64,000 bases of DNA, from assembly GCF_014648415.1 (NCBI RefSeq), contig NZ_BMRB01000001.1, forward strand, positions 1,240,001-1,304,000. The letters are read 5' to 3'. Source of the DNA: Actinokineospora fastidiosa (GTDB lineage: Bacteria > Actinomycetota > Actinomycetes > Mycobacteriales > Pseudonocardiaceae). Shown in pieces: positions 25,965 to 35,657 of the stretch. A program made the position numbers and the translations under genes. Below the pieces are notes generated by a model. That model was not told the DNA's origin. It saw nothing but the letters and a program-made list of their open reading frames with translations, and did not search any database. Position 1 is the first letter of the stretch. Every line of letters starts with the position of its first letter.

Positions 25965-27362
25965 ATGACCGATCCGACCCGTGACCCGAACCAGCCGCCG
26001 CACGTCGAGCGGCGGGACGCCGCGCGAACCCGCGACGAGGTGCACACCGACGCGGAGCGGCACGTCGACCGGGACATCGAGGAGTCGGGCTGGCTCATGG
26101 GGCTCGTCCGGCGGTTCAGCCGCAACAGCGAGGTCGAGCAGCGCTTCACCGAGCAGCTGGCCGCGCAGGCGGGCGACCTCGCCGCCGGGGTGTCCATGCG
26201 GACGCCGCCCGCGATGCCGTGCGCGAACTACCTGAGCTACCCGCACGCCCAGCTCAAGCCGATGGTGACCCAGGACGTCAGCCCCGAGGACGTCGGCGCC
26301 ATGAGCGACCTCTACACCGAGGCCGGGAACGCCATGGTCAGGTTCCAGAACGAGGTGGCCGCGGCGATCGCGAACAGCCAGACCCAATGGGAGGGGCCCG
26401 CGGGGGACGCGGCGCGGCGGTTCCTGGCCGACACCGGCGACTGGATCGGCCAGGCGGGGCAGAGCGCGCAGTACGCGGGCACGCAGCTGGCGCTGCACTC
26501 GGCCGCGCTCGCCGAGGCGAAGAACTCGATGCCCGAGGAGCGCCCGTTCGACCTCGGCGCCGCCATGCGGGACCTGCAGGCGACCACGGACCCGCTCGCG
26601 TTCGCCACCAAGGCGGCGGGCTACCTCGACGAGTACCGGGCGAGCCAGGCCGCGCACGAGGAGGCCGCCCGCGTCGTCGGCGCGTACGACGGCAGGCTCA
26701 GCGCGGCGGCGGCCATGCCCGCGTTCGCCCCGCCGCCCGCGATGTCCGACGCCAGGAGCGACGAGCCGGTCCGCGCGCACGACGCCCGCGCGGTCGACAG
26801 GGACACCGACGTCAGCGTCAGGGACACCCAGACCGGCCCCAGCGGTGTGGAGGACGTGCCGCAGGGCCACCAGCGCGACAGTTGCACCCCGCCGTCCACG
26901 GTCACGTCCGGCCAGTCGTCGGAGGGCGGGTCCGTCCCCGCGCCGCGCGACCCGGCCTCGGCCACCGCCCCCGGACAGCGCGGCCCCGGGACCACGCCCG
27001 GCGGCTACGACCCGGGCCTGCCCGCCGGAGCGGGTCCGCTGGCCGGTCCCGTCGGGCCGAGTGGAAGCCAGCCCGCCCCGGCGCCGGTCGGCGGACCGCC
27101 GCCGCTGGGCGGTCCCGGCGGCCTTCCCGGAAGCGAGGCCGTGCGCGGCGCCGGACGCGCTCCGGCCAGCGCCCTCGCCGCCCAGCAGGCCGCGGGCCGC
27201 GCGTCCGGGGTGGGAGCGCGTACCGCGGCGGGCATGGTGGGCGCGCCCGTGGCCGGGGGCGCGGAGGACGATGAGCACGAGCGGCCGACCTACCTCGTCG
27301 AGCCCGACCCGGACGAGGTGTTCGGCGCGGGTGGGTCCGCGTCCCCGCCGGTGATCGGCTGA
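25965..27362 (+). CDS. PPE/WXG-domain ESX-type protein with disordered Gly/Pro tail
   Basis: 465 residues from ATG (GGGAG 5 nt upstream). Residues about 90-240 form a long helical hairpin with TQWEGPAGDAARRFL, the WxG element of the WXG100/PPE class. A low-complexity Pro/Gly/Ala tail (about 260-430) follows, closing with an acidic segment (ERPTYLVEPDPDEVF). Such proteins are candidate type VII secretion substrates chaperoned by EspG, which is encoded next with a one-base overlap. The C-terminal function is unknown. Confidence 0.75.
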   Translation: MTDPTRDPNQPPHVERRDAARTRDEVHTDAERHVDRDIEESGWLMGLVRRFSRNSEVEQRFTEQLAAQAGDLAAGVSMRTPPAMPCANYLSYPHAQLKPMVTQDVSPEDVGAMSDLYTEAGNAMVRFQNEVAAAIANSQTQWEGPAGDAARRFLADTGDWIGQAGQSAQYAGTQLALHSAALAEAKNSMPEERPFDLGAAMRDLQATTDPLAFATKAAGYLDEYRASQAAHEEAARVVGAYDGRLSAAAAMPAFAPPPAMSDARSDEPVRAHDARAVDRDTDVSVRDTQTGPSGVEDVPQGHQRDSCTPPSTVTSGQSSEGGSVPAPRDPASATAPGQRGPGTTPGGYDPGLPAGAGPLAGPVGPSGSQPAPAPVGGPPPLGGPGGLPGSEAVRGAGRAPASALAAQQAAGRASGVGARTAAGMVGAPVAGGAEDDEHERPTYLVEPDPDEVFGAGGSASPPVIG

Positions 27363-28111
27363 TGGGCACGCCGTTCACCCTGTCGCTGGCCGCGGTCGAC
27401 GTGCTCTCGCAGCTGCTCGGGATCACCTGCAGGCACTACCCGTTCGAGATCCCCAGCGTCGGCCAGTACGCCGAGGACCGCGCCCGCATCGCCCGCGCCG
27501 TGTTCACCGACCTGGCCCATCGCGGCCTGATGGGTCCCGATGGCCCGCATCCGCGCGTGGAGCGCGCGCTGCGGCTCCTGGCGGACCCCGACGTCGGCAT
27601 CGCCGCGTCCGGCGTGCCCCGGCCCGACACGCTGCTCCGGGCGCGGGGGGCGGTGCGGGGCGACTCGGGCGTGCTCGCCGTCCAAGAAGGACAGTCGGTG
27701 CGGTTCGCCGGCGTGGGCGCGACCGGCATGGCCCGCGCCATGGTCGCCCTGCTGCCGCCCGCGGCCGCGGGCCCCGGCCAGTCCGTCCACGTCGAGCAGC
27801 CCGCCCCCGAGCAGGCCCCCGCGGGCTTCGCCACGCCCGTCCGCCCCCCGCGCACGGCCGCCCAGACCCAGCTGCGGGTCGCGGCGGGCATCCTCGAACG
27901 CCCCCGCACCGGCTTCGGCTTCTTCACCCTCACCACCCGCGACAACCTCGGCTGGATCGACACCGACGCGGGCCGCTACCTCACCCTGACCACGGCCACC
28001 GACGACGGCGCCGTGCGCGCCACCTACTCGCCCGCCGACGGCGCCCGCCTGGCCAGGCAACTCGACGAGCTCATCCGGTCGGCCCGGGACTCGGCCCCGT
28101 CCGCCCGATAG
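27362..28111 (+). CDS. EspG-family ESX secretion chaperone
   Basis: 249 residues. The start MGTPFTLSLAAVDVLSQLLG and the body match the actinobacterial EspG family: ITCRHYPFEIPS, then a beta-rich core with TTRDNLGWIDTDAGRYL. EspG binds PE/PPE-type substrates in the cytosol and passes them to the ESX secretion ATPase. Its ATG shares one base with the stop of the PPE-like gene, so chaperone and client are coupled. No EccC, EccD or mycosin gene is in the window. Confidence 0.82.
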   Translation: MGTPFTLSLAAVDVLSQLLGITCRHYPFEIPSVGQYAEDRARIARAVFTDLAHRGLMGPDGPHPRVERALRLLADPDVGIAASGVPRPDTLLRARGAVRGDSGVLAVQEGQSVRFAGVGATGMARAMVALLPPAAAGPGQSVHVEQPAPEQAPAGFATPVRPPRTAAQTQLRVAAGILERPRTGFGFFTLTTRDNLGWIDTDAGRYLTLTTATDDGAVRATYSPADGARLARQLDELIRSARDSAPSAR

Positions 28112-28134
28112 AGGCCATCGGTAACAATGGGTGG

Positions 28135-29268
28135 GTGACCCCGCGACTCCCGGCCCTGCGGATCGGCCCCTACCCGGTCGACCCGGCGGTCGTGCTCGCC
28201 CCGATGGCGGGGATCACCAACGTCGCCTTCCGCACCCTCTGCCGCGAGTTCGGCAGCCCGACCTCGCTGTACGTCTGCGAGATGATCACGGCGAGGGCCA
28301 TCGTCGAGCGCGACGCCAAGACCATGGAGATGATCACCTTCGGGGCGGACGAGCACCCGCGCTCCATGCAGCTCTACACCGTCGACCCGGCCACCACCGC
28401 CGAGGCGGTGCGGATCATCGTCGGCGAGGACCGCGCCGACCACATCGACATGAACTTCGGCTGCCCGGTGCCCAAGGTGACCCGCAAGGGCGGCGGCGCG
28501 GCCCTGCCGTACAAGCGCGGCCTGTTCCGCAACATCGTCTCCGCCGCCGTCCGGGCAGCGGGGGACGTCCCGGTGACCGTCAAATTCCGCGTCGGGATCG
28601 ACGAAGAGCACATCACCTATCTGGACGCAGGCCGCATCGCGGAGGGTGAGGGCGCGCGGGCCGTCGCGCTGCACGCGCGCACCGCCGCCCAGCGGTACTC
28701 CGGGGAGGCCGACTGGTCGCGGATCGCGCGGCTCAAGGAGGCCGTGACGTCGATCCCGGTGCTGGGCAACGGCGACATCTTCAGCGCCGCCGACGCGCTC
28801 AAGATGGTCGAGCAGACCGGCTGCGACGGGGTCGTGGTCGGCCGGGGGTGCCTCGGCAGGCCGTGGCTGTTCCGCGAGCTGCACGCCGCCTTCACCGGGG
28901 CGCCGATCCCCGACGGGCCGTCGCTGGGCGAGGTGGGCCGCATCCTCACCCGGCACGCCGAACTGCTCGCCGACCACCTCGGCGAGGACAAGGGACTGCG
29001 CGACCTGCGCAAACACATGGCCTGGTACCTGCGCGGGTTCCCGATCGGCGCGAGCCTGCGGCAGCGGTTCGCGCTGGTCTCCGGGCTGGCCGAGCTGGCC
29101 GACCTGGTGGGCGAGCTGGAGCCCGATGTGCCGTACCCGGCCGACGCCGAGGGCCCGCGCGGGCGGCAGGGCTCGCCGGGCCGGGTCGTGCTGCCCGATG
29201 GCTGGCTCGACGACCCCGAGGACACCGCGGTGCCCGTCGGGGCGGAACTGATGCATTCCGGGGGATGA
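28135..29268 (+). CDS. dusB: tRNA-dihydrouridine synthase DusB
   Basis: 377 residues. TAACAAT ends 6 nt before the GTG, so the mRNA is probably leaderless. The FMN-binding TIM barrel has VLAPMAGITNVAFR, the catalytic Cys in NFGCPVPKVTRKGGG, HARTAAQRYSG and GNGDIFSAADAL. The enzyme reduces uridine to dihydrouridine in tRNA D-loops. The C-terminal helical domain (about 290-377) ends in an actinobacteria-specific tail. It corresponds to Rv0823c. Confidence 0.95.
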   Translation: MTPRLPALRIGPYPVDPAVVLAPMAGITNVAFRTLCREFGSPTSLYVCEMITARAIVERDAKTMEMITFGADEHPRSMQLYTVDPATTAEAVRIIVGEDRADHIDMNFGCPVPKVTRKGGGAALPYKRGLFRNIVSAAVRAAGDVPVTVKFRVGIDEEHITYLDAGRIAEGEGARAVALHARTAAQRYSGEADWSRIARLKEAVTSIPVLGNGDIFSAADALKMVEQTGCDGVVVGRGCLGRPWLFRELHAAFTGAPIPDGPSLGEVGRILTRHAELLADHLGEDKGLRDLRKHMAWYLRGFPIGASLRQRFALVSGLAELADLVGELEPDVPYPADAEGPRGRQGSPGRVVLPDGWLDDPEDTAVPVGAELMHSGG

Positions 29269-29269
29269 C

Positions 29270-29713
29270 GTGCGGCGATTGGCGGTGCTGGCGGCGTTCG
29301 CGGCCGCTGGCTGTTCGACGGCGGTGGCCGGGCAGCCGGTGCCCGCGGCGGGCGGCGACGAGGACGACGACCGGGTCCTCGCCTACTTCGCCGCGCTGAA
29401 CGACGCGGGCGAGGAGGGGCCGGGCAGCCAGTCGGACTTCCTGCGCCGCACCCAGCACCCGGACTTCACCGACCGGTTCTGCGACCTCGACGACCTGGTC
29501 CTGCGCATGGCCCCGGTCGAGTCGACGCTGCGGCCGGACCCGCAGTGGCGGCCGGAGAAGTCGGCCAAGGCCCCCAGGGGCGAGGTCTACGTGGTCGCGG
29601 TGACGGTGACCATCCGGCGGGACAGCACCACCCTGGGGGAGCAGATCGGGTCCCAGCGGGTCGTCCTGCTCGACGGCGAGGCCTACGGCTTCTCGCCGTG
29701 TCCCGCCGAATGA
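29270..29713 (+). CDS. Small lipoprotein of unknown function
   Basis: 147 residues starting with GTG one base after the dusB stop. A short signal peptide has lipobox AAGC at Cys15. An acidic linker (GGDEDDDRV) precedes a compact domain with FCDLDDLVLRM and a final FSPCPAE, which may form a disulfide. No family is recognised. It resembles small cell-wall lipoproteins of Pseudonocardiaceae and probably shares the dusB transcript. Confidence 0.7.
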   Translation: MRRLAVLAAFAAAGCSTAVAGQPVPAAGGDEDDDRVLAYFAALNDAGEEGPGSQSDFLRRTQHPDFTDRFCDLDDLVLRMAPVESTLRPDPQWRPEKSAKAPRGEVYVVAVTVTIRRDSTTLGEQIGSQRVVLLDGEAYGFSPCPAE

Positions 29714-29877
29714 GTGACACCCGAATGTCGCAGTGATCGGCCCACGGTCGGCGACGCGGCGGAGTGCCCCGCGACCGCGTATCCACCGGTAGGGGGAATT
29801 ACCCCGCCCAAGCGTCCCGTCGGCTCAAGCGGACCTTCATTCCGGACGACACACTCGTACGTAGGGAGGTGACCGCG

Positions 29878-30795
29878 GTGTCCGCACTGGGACGAGGAGT
29901 GGCCGAGCCGGAGCCCGACCAGCGCACGGCCAACTGGCGGGACCGCAGGGTCAACGAGCCCACCGTGCCGCTGCGCCGTCCGGAGCGGCCCGAGCCCGCT
30001 GAGGCCGACCCGCCCGTCGACGCCGCCAACCTCGTCAGCCTGCACGAATCGATCGCCACCCTGCTGGCCTCGCGCGGGCAGTACCGGCAGGCCTACCAGC
30101 ACCTGCGGTCCGCGCTGGACCTCATGTCGGAGCTGACCGCGCCGCCGCCGATCCCCGAGCAGTTCCGCCGCGAGGTCGACCGCCTGCGCCGCGAGCACGC
30201 CGAGGCGCAGGAGCAGAGCATCCGCGACAGCCTCACCGCCAGCTACAACCGCCGCTACCTCGACCGCAGACTCATCGAGGTCCTCGCCGAGCGCGGCGGG
30301 GCGGGCGGGCTGGCCGTGGCCCTGGTCGACCTGGACTGGTTCAAGCAGGTCAACGACACCTTCGGCCACCTCGTCGGCGACCGCGTCCTGCAGCGGGTCG
30401 TCGAACTGCTCCAGCAGGACCTTCCCGAGGGCGCCTTCTGCGCCCGCTACGGCGGCGAGGAGTTCGTCCTCGTGCTGCCCGACGTGGACGGCCCCACGGC
30501 CGTCGACGTCGCCGAGGCGGCCCGCGCGCGGGTCGAGTGCCACCCGTGGTCGACCCTCGTGCTCGGCCTGCGCGTCACCGTCAGCGTCGGCCTGGCCCAC
30601 GCGCCCGCCGCGGACGTGGCGGAGGACACACCGGCATCCGCGGAGCGGCAACTTCGCGAGGCGGACGGATTGCTTTACACCGCCAAGCAATCCGGACGAA
30701 ACGCCGTGGCGTACCTTTCGGGCGGCAAGCCCCACCTGGCCGGACCGGCGGCGGGCAGGCGCGCCGTCGCCCCGCCGCGCGTGGCCGCTCGCTGA
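29878..30795 (+). CDS. Cytoplasmic GGDEF diguanylate cyclase
   Basis: 305 residues from GTG with AGGGAGG 8 nt upstream; a GTG three codons earlier is an alternative. No membrane helices. Residues about 40-110 form a TPR-like/coiled-coil region (SLHESIATLLASRGQYRQAYQHL), followed by a GGDEF domain with DSLTASYNRRYLDRR, DLDWFKQVNDTFGH and active site RYGGEEF. It should make c-di-GMP from two GTP. No obvious RxxD inhibitory site just before the active site is seen. A functional link to RsiG (9.5 kb) is attractive but unproven. Confidence 0.88.
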   Translation: MSALGRGVAEPEPDQRTANWRDRRVNEPTVPLRRPERPEPAEADPPVDAANLVSLHESIATLLASRGQYRQAYQHLRSALDLMSELTAPPPIPEQFRREVDRLRREHAEAQEQSIRDSLTASYNRRYLDRRLIEVLAERGGAGGLAVALVDLDWFKQVNDTFGHLVGDRVLQRVVELLQQDLPEGAFCARYGGEEFVLVLPDVDGPTAVDVAEAARARVECHPWSTLVLGLRVTVSVGLAHAPAADVAEDTPASAERQLREADGLLYTAKQSGRNAVAYLSGGKPHLAGPAAGRRAVAPPRVAAR

Positions 30796-31016
30796 GCGCG
30801 TTCGCCCGCGCCACAGTCGCCCGATCGGGGTAATCCCGTGGGCGGTTCTGCGTACGGTCTGTGGTTAATCGCCGGGCGGTGGTCGTCAGGGATCGCGGTC
30901 ATCCGTACTATCGCCTCCGCGAGACTGACACGATCGGGTAAGTAACCGAGTGCGGCATCGCAACGTGTTGATAACCAACCTGCAACGCTTGACGCGGTCG
31001 TAAGGAAGGAGCCTGG

Positions 31017-34000
31017 GTGCCCGACGACTACGACGGCGACGGCGCCCCGCCCTCCGGCCCAGGTGGCAAGCGCCGCGCCCCCGACCCCGCCGACCAGCCC
31101 CGCCGCAGACGCCGCTCCCTCGACGACGGCGACGGCGTGAGCGTCTCGGACCTGGTCGAGCGGCACACCGCCTCCCGCGCCGACCTCCCGGCCCCCGGCC
31201 GCCGCCGCGCCGACGAGTCCCGCCACGCCGCCCCCGAGTCCCCCCGCCCGAAACGCGGCGGCGTGGAAGACCTCGGCGCCGCCATGCAGGGCCGCCGCGC
31301 CGCGGCCGAGCAGGCCGACACCCCTCCGGGCAGGCACGGCCGCAGGCAGGCCCCCGAACAGCCCCCCGGCCGCCTCCCGGACCACTCGGCCCCCGCCGCC
31401 TACCCGCAGCAGCCCTACCGCGAGTCCACCCCACCCGCCCACCGCGGCGCCCCCGACCCCACCCCCCGCGGCGCCGTCGACCCCGCCCACCGCGCGGCCG
31501 CCGAACACCACCCCCCCGCCCACCGCGCCGCCCCGGACCTGCCGTCCGCGCACCACGTGGGCCCGGACCATCAGTCGTCCGGTTACCGCGGTGCCCCGGA
31601 CCTGCCGTCGGCCCATCACGTGGACCCGGACCACCAGCCGTCCGCTTACCGCAGTGCCCCGGACCAGCCGTCGGCCCACCACGTCGGTCCGGACCACCAC
31701 GCGGCTGCCGAGCCCTCCCCCCGGCGCGCCCCCACCCGCCGCGCCACCCCCGACCCCCTCCCGCGTCGGGCAGGCGCCGACCCCGAGCTGCCGAACCACC
31801 GTGCCAGCGACCATCAGCCGCCGGACTACCGCGCTGGCCACGAGTCGCTGCCGCGCCGTGCCGCCGCCGACCACCAGCTGCCGGACCACCCGGCCGCCGC
31901 AGGCCCCGAGCCGCTCCCGCGCCGCCCTGGCACCGACCGCCAGCCGCCGGGCCACCGGGTTCCCGGCCACGAGTCGCTTCCGCGTCGTGCTGATGAAGAC
32001 CAGCTGCCGGACCACCGGGTTCCGGGCCACGAGTCGCTTCCGCGGCGCGGTGGTGGTGACCGTCAGGTGTCGGACCACCGGGCCGCTGGGGAGCAGCCGC
32101 TCCCGCGCCGTGGTGCCGTCGACCACGAGGTGCCGGGTCACCGCGGCGTCGAGCAGCCGACCGCCCATCGGGTCGAGCCTGCCGTTCGGGACGGGTTGCC
32201 GCCCAACCCGCCGGAGGCGAACCACCGCCCGCGTCCCCGTCGTGCGCCGCGGGGGCCCGTGGTGGACCCGGTGGCGCCGCCCGTCGAGCCGGGGGGACCG
32301 CAGCGCGCGTCCATTCCCGCCGATGTCGTGCGCCAGGCCACCGGAGCCCACCGCATCCCGGCCGACGCCGGACTGGACTTCGACCAGTACGTCCCGCCCG
32401 AGCCCCCGCGCAGGCCCGCCCCACCCCGCCCGGCCCGCCCCCTCCCCGAACCCACGCGCACCGGCGACCTCCCCGAGGACGACCGCCCGAGCGCGCACTA
32501 CCCCCCGCGCCACGAGCCGTTCCCGCGCGACCACCACGAGCCCCCCACCCCCGACGACCACTTCCCGGTCGACCACCGAGCCCCGGACGCGGACCGCAGG
32601 CCCTCCGGCCCCCACCCCCGCCCGACGGCCCGCCACCCCCTACCCCGCCCCACCGAAGACCACCCGGCGACCGGCAGGCACCCCCTCCCCAGCCCACCCG
32701 CGACCTTCGCCGACACCCCCCACCCGTCCCGCAGGCAACCGACCGGCCAGCACCCCCTCGCCCCCGAGGACCCAGCCTTCCCGGACGCCCCGCGCCCGGC
32801 CCGCAGGCAGCCCACGAGCCAGCCGATCGCCGCGGAGGACCCGGCCTTCGCCGACGCCCCGCGCCCGGGCCGCAGGCAGCCGACGGGCCAGCACCCGATT
32901 GCCGCTGAGGACCCGACTTTCGCCGATGGTCCGCGTCCCGGTCGTAGGCAGCCGACGGGCCAGCACCCGATCGCCCCGGAGGACCCAACCTTCGCCGACG
33001 GCCCGCGTCCTGGTCGTAGGCAGCCGACTGGCCAGCACCCGATCGCCGCTGAGGACCCAACCTTCGCCGACGGCCCGCGTCCGGGCCGTAGGCAGCCGAC
33101 TGGCCAGCACCCGATCGCCGCTGAGGACCCAACCTTCGCCGACGGTCCGCGTCCGGGTCGTAGGCAGCCGACTGGCCAGCACCCCCTAGGCCCGGAGGAC
33201 CCGGCTTTCGTCGAGGGGCCCCATCGTCGGCAGCCGTCCGGTCACCCGATGCCCCCCGAGGACGCCTTCGCGGACGCCCCTCGCCCGGGGCGCAGGCAGC
33301 CGACCGGTCAGCACCCGATCGCCCCGGAGGACCCGGCCTTCGCCGATGGGCCGCATCCCGGCCGTCGGCAGGGGCCGGGGCGCCCGGTGTCGGCTGAGGA
33401 CTATGTGGACGGTCCCCTCCCGGGCCGTCGGCCGATTCCCGCCGAGGACGCGGCTTTCGCGGACGGTCCGCATCCCGGCCGTCGGCAGGCTCCCAGCCAC
33501 CCCGTGCCCGCCGAGGACTTCGCGGACGGCCCCCAGCCCAGCCGCAGGCAGCACCCCGCCGACGACGGTTTCGGGCAGCGGAGGCCGCAGCCCCCCGGCC
33601 GGTTCCCGGCCGACGCCGAAGGACCCCACCCCTCCGGCCGGTTCCCCGTCGACGCAGATGGCCCGCAGCCTTCCGGTCGCTTCCCCATCGACACCGACGG
33701 CCCGCAGCCTTCCGGTCGCTTCCCCGTCGACGCCGACGGCCCGCAGCCGTCCGGCCGGTTCCCCGTCGACCCCGCCGCCGACATCGCCGCCAGGCTCGAT
33801 GGGGAAGGCAAGCCGCGGATTCCCCGGCAGCAGCCGCCCGGGCAGTCGTCGATGCCCAACCCGGCCCACCCCGAGGAGACGCAGAAGGTCGCCCTCACCC
33901 CGCCTCCAGGCGTCTCCGCCGCCGACGCGGTCGGGATGACGACCGAGATGGAGCCGATCGGGGAGGCCACGCAGAAGCGCAGGCGGGTCGACCAGACGCT

Positions 34001-35645
34001 CGCGCGGTTCTCCAAGGTGCACGACGAGCTCAAGGCCGAGGAGAAGGCCAAGCGGGCCAAGCGGCGGCTGCCGTGGAACGCCGAGGACGACGAGCTCGAG
34101 GAGCAGCTCGAGGAGCTCGCCAAGCCGCCGGGCGAGGCGGGCGCCGACGCCGAGGAGAAGCCGAAGCCGAAGAAGCGCGGCCTGTTCGCCCGGGTGTTCG
34201 CGGGCACGACCGCGATCCTGGTGTTCACCGCGACCGGCGTCGGCTGGGGCTTCCTCAAGCACACCGGCGACAGCATCGACAAGGTCCGCGCCCTGGACCC
34301 GAACTCCGACGCCATCCAGAACGCCGAGGCGCAGCACGGGGACGAGAACTTCCTGCTCATCGGCTCGGACTCCCGCGAAGGCGCGGAGGCCGAGGACGGC
34401 GTCGGCGACGCGGGCCAGGTGCCCGGGGCGCGCGCGGACACCACGATGATCGCCCACGTGCCCGCCGACCGCAGCCGGGTCGTGATCGTGTCGTTCCCCC
34501 GCGACCTGGAGATCCAGCGGCCCGAATGCGAGCGGTTCGACCCCGCGACCAACGACTACACCGGCGAGACCGTGGCGGGCCAGCAGGCCGCCAAGCTGAA
34601 CACCGCCTACCAGGTCGGCGGCCCGCTGTGCGCGACCAAGGTCGTGCAGGAGCTGTCCGGCCTGCGCATCACCCGCTTCATCGGCATCGACTTCCACGGC
34701 TTCAAGGACATGGTGGACGCCGTCGACGGCGTCTCCGTCTGCGTCGAGGAGCCGATGTACGACACGTACATGAAGAAGTGGATCGTGCAGAAGGCGGGCA
34801 CCGCCGTCGAGCTGCGCGGCGACCAGGCGCTGGACTTCGTCCGCGCGCGGCACGTGCGCGGCGACCCGACGTCGGACTACGGGCGCATCAAGCGGCAGCA
34901 GCGCTTCCTGTCCTCCCTGCTGCGCAAGTCCATGTCCGGCCAGGTGCTGCTCGACCCGGGCAAGCTCACCGGCTTCACCGAGGCGTTCACCAAGTCCACC
35001 TTCGGCGACAACATCACCGTCGAGTCGCTGTTCTCCCTCGGCCAGTCGCTGCAGGGCCTGGAGGCCGGGCGGGTCACCTTCCTGACCGTGCCCACCGTCG
35101 GCCTGCCCAACGACCGCGGCAACGAGGAACTGCGGGTCGAGGACAACGCCGCGCTGTTCCGGGCGATCGTGAACAACCAGCCGCTGCCCGGCGAGAAGCC
35201 CGCGGAGAAGGCCGATACCCAGCAGCGCGCGCTGCCGCAGTCCTCGCCGCTGCGCGCCCGCCAGCAGCAGGTCGACCCCAAGACGCTCAAGATCCAGGTG
35301 CTCAACGGCGGCAACACCACCGGCCGGATCGCCCGCGACACCGGCGAGAAGCTCGCCGAGTACGGCTACGACGTCATGATGGTCAGCTCCGCGCCGAAGG
35401 TCGCCCACACGGTCATCTACTACGGCACGGGCAACGAGGCCGCCGCGCGCACGCTCGCCTCCTCCATCCCCGGCGTGCACCTCAAGGCCGACGCGTCGAT
35501 GGGCAAGGCGCTGGTGCTGGTCATCGGCCCGGAGTACGACGGCGAGGTGGTCGCCCCCGGCACCGCCAAGGTCACCGAGCCCGAGCCGGAGAAGCTGCCG
35601 GAGGACCTGTCCGCCATCAACGGCGGAGACGTCACCTGCGCCTGA
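31017..35645 (+). CDS. LytR-CpsA-Psr (LCP) cell-wall ligase with about 1,000-residue disordered repeat region
   Basis: 1542 residues; AAGGAG precedes the GTG. Residues 1-990 are Pro/Arg/His/Asp-rich low-complexity sequence with three repeat types, far longer than usual LCP cytoplasmic tails. A basic coiled segment (about 1000-1050) leads to one membrane helix at about 1057-1078, the LCP catalytic domain (about 1104-1300; NFLLIGSDSRE, ADTTMIAHV, FPRDLEIQRP, DFVRARHVRGD) and a LytR_C domain at about 1422-1515. LCP enzymes attach glycopolymers such as arabinogalactan or teichoic acids to peptidoglycan. It corresponds to Rv0822c. Confidence 0.9.
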   Translation: MPDDYDGDGAPPSGPGGKRRAPDPADQPRRRRRSLDDGDGVSVSDLVERHTASRADLPAPGRRRADESRHAAPESPRPKRGGVEDLGAAMQGRRAAAEQADTPPGRHGRRQAPEQPPGRLPDHSAPAAYPQQPYRESTPPAHRGAPDPTPRGAVDPAHRAAAEHHPPAHRAAPDLPSAHHVGPDHQSSGYRGAPDLPSAHHVDPDHQPSAYRSAPDQPSAHHVGPDHHAAAEPSPRRAPTRRATPDPLPRRAGADPELPNHRASDHQPPDYRAGHESLPRRAAADHQLPDHPAAAGPEPLPRRPGTDRQPPGHRVPGHESLPRRADEDQLPDHRVPGHESLPRRGGGDRQVSDHRAAGEQPLPRRGAVDHEVPGHRGVEQPTAHRVEPAVRDGLPPNPPEANHRPRPRRAPRGPVVDPVAPPVEPGGPQRASIPADVVRQATGAHRIPADAGLDFDQYVPPEPPRRPAPPRPARPLPEPTRTGDLPEDDRPSAHYPPRHEPFPRDHHEPPTPDDHFPVDHRAPDADRRPSGPHPRPTARHPLPRPTEDHPATGRHPLPSPPATFADTPHPSRRQPTGQHPLAPEDPAFPDAPRPARRQPTSQPIAAEDPAFADAPRPGRRQPTGQHPIAAEDPTFADGPRPGRRQPTGQHPIAPEDPTFADGPRPGRRQPTGQHPIAAEDPTFADGPRPGRRQPTGQHPIAAEDPTFADGPRPGRRQPTGQHPLGPEDPAFVEGPHRRQPSGHPMPPEDAFADAPRPGRRQPTGQHPIAPEDPAFADGPHPGRRQGPGRPVSAEDYVDGPLPGRRPIPAEDAAFADGPHPGRRQAPSHPVPAEDFADGPQPSRRQHPADDGFGQRRPQPPGRFPADAEGPHPSGRFPVDADGPQPSGRFPIDTDGPQPSGRFPVDADGPQPSGRFPVDPAADIAARLDGEGKPRIPRQQPPGQSSMPNPAHPEETQKVALTPPPGVSAADAVGMTTEMEPIGEATQKRRRVDQTLARFSKVHDELKAEEKAKRAKRRLPWNAEDDELEEQLEELAKPPGEAGADAEEKPKPKKRGLFARVFAGTTAILVFTATGVGWGFLKHTGDSIDKVRALDPNSDAIQNAEAQHGDENFLLIGSDSREGAEAEDGVGDAGQVPGARADTTMIAHVPADRSRVVIVSFPRDLEIQRPECERFDPATNDYTGETVAGQQAAKLNTAYQVGGPLCATKVVQELSGLRITRFIGIDFHGFKDMVDAVDGVSVCVEEPMYDTYMKKWIVQKAGTAVELRGDQALDFVRARHVRGDPTSDYGRIKRQQRFLSSLLRKSMSGQVLLDPGKLTGFTEAFTKSTFGDNITVESLFSLGQSLQGLEAGRVTFLTVPTVGLPNDRGNEELRVEDNAALFRAIVNNQPLPGEKPAEKADTQQRALPQSSPLRARQQQVDPKTLKIQVLNGGNTTGRIARDTGEKLAEYGYDVMMVSSAPKVAHTVIYYGTGNEAAARTLASSIPGVHLKADASMGKALVLVIGPEYDGEVVAPGTAKVTEPEPEKLPEDLSAINGGDVTCA
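32853..33212 (+). repeat. 72-bp in-frame tandem repeats in LCP gene
   Basis: Five 72-bp units in exact register start at 32853, 32925, 32997, 33069 and 33141; the last is degenerate at its end. Each encodes 24 residues around PRPGRRQPTGQHPI and AEDPTFA. The central units are nearly identical at DNA level, which points to recent slippage or recombination. More diverged copies flank the array on both sides. Confidence 0.92.
33621..33773 (+). repeat. 39-bp in-frame tandem repeats in LCP gene
   Basis: Four units beginning at 33621, 33660, 33699 and 33738 encode the 13-residue motif GPQPSGRFPVDAD with small variations. This second array is distinct from the 72-bp one and lies nearer the membrane helix. 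Confidence 0.88.
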
Positions 35646-35657
35646 TGGTCGTCATGG

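Noticed and set aside
32853..33212. Regular 72-bp repeats as a possible CRISPR array
   Set aside because: Units are contiguous, in frame with the LCP gene, and have no unique spacers; no cas genes are near.
30675..35480. Very long open frames on the strand opposite the LCP gene (about 650-760 codons)
   Set aside because: They mirror the repetitive GC-rich coding strand, have no ribosome sites or recognisable domains, and the plus frame carries clear LCP motifs.
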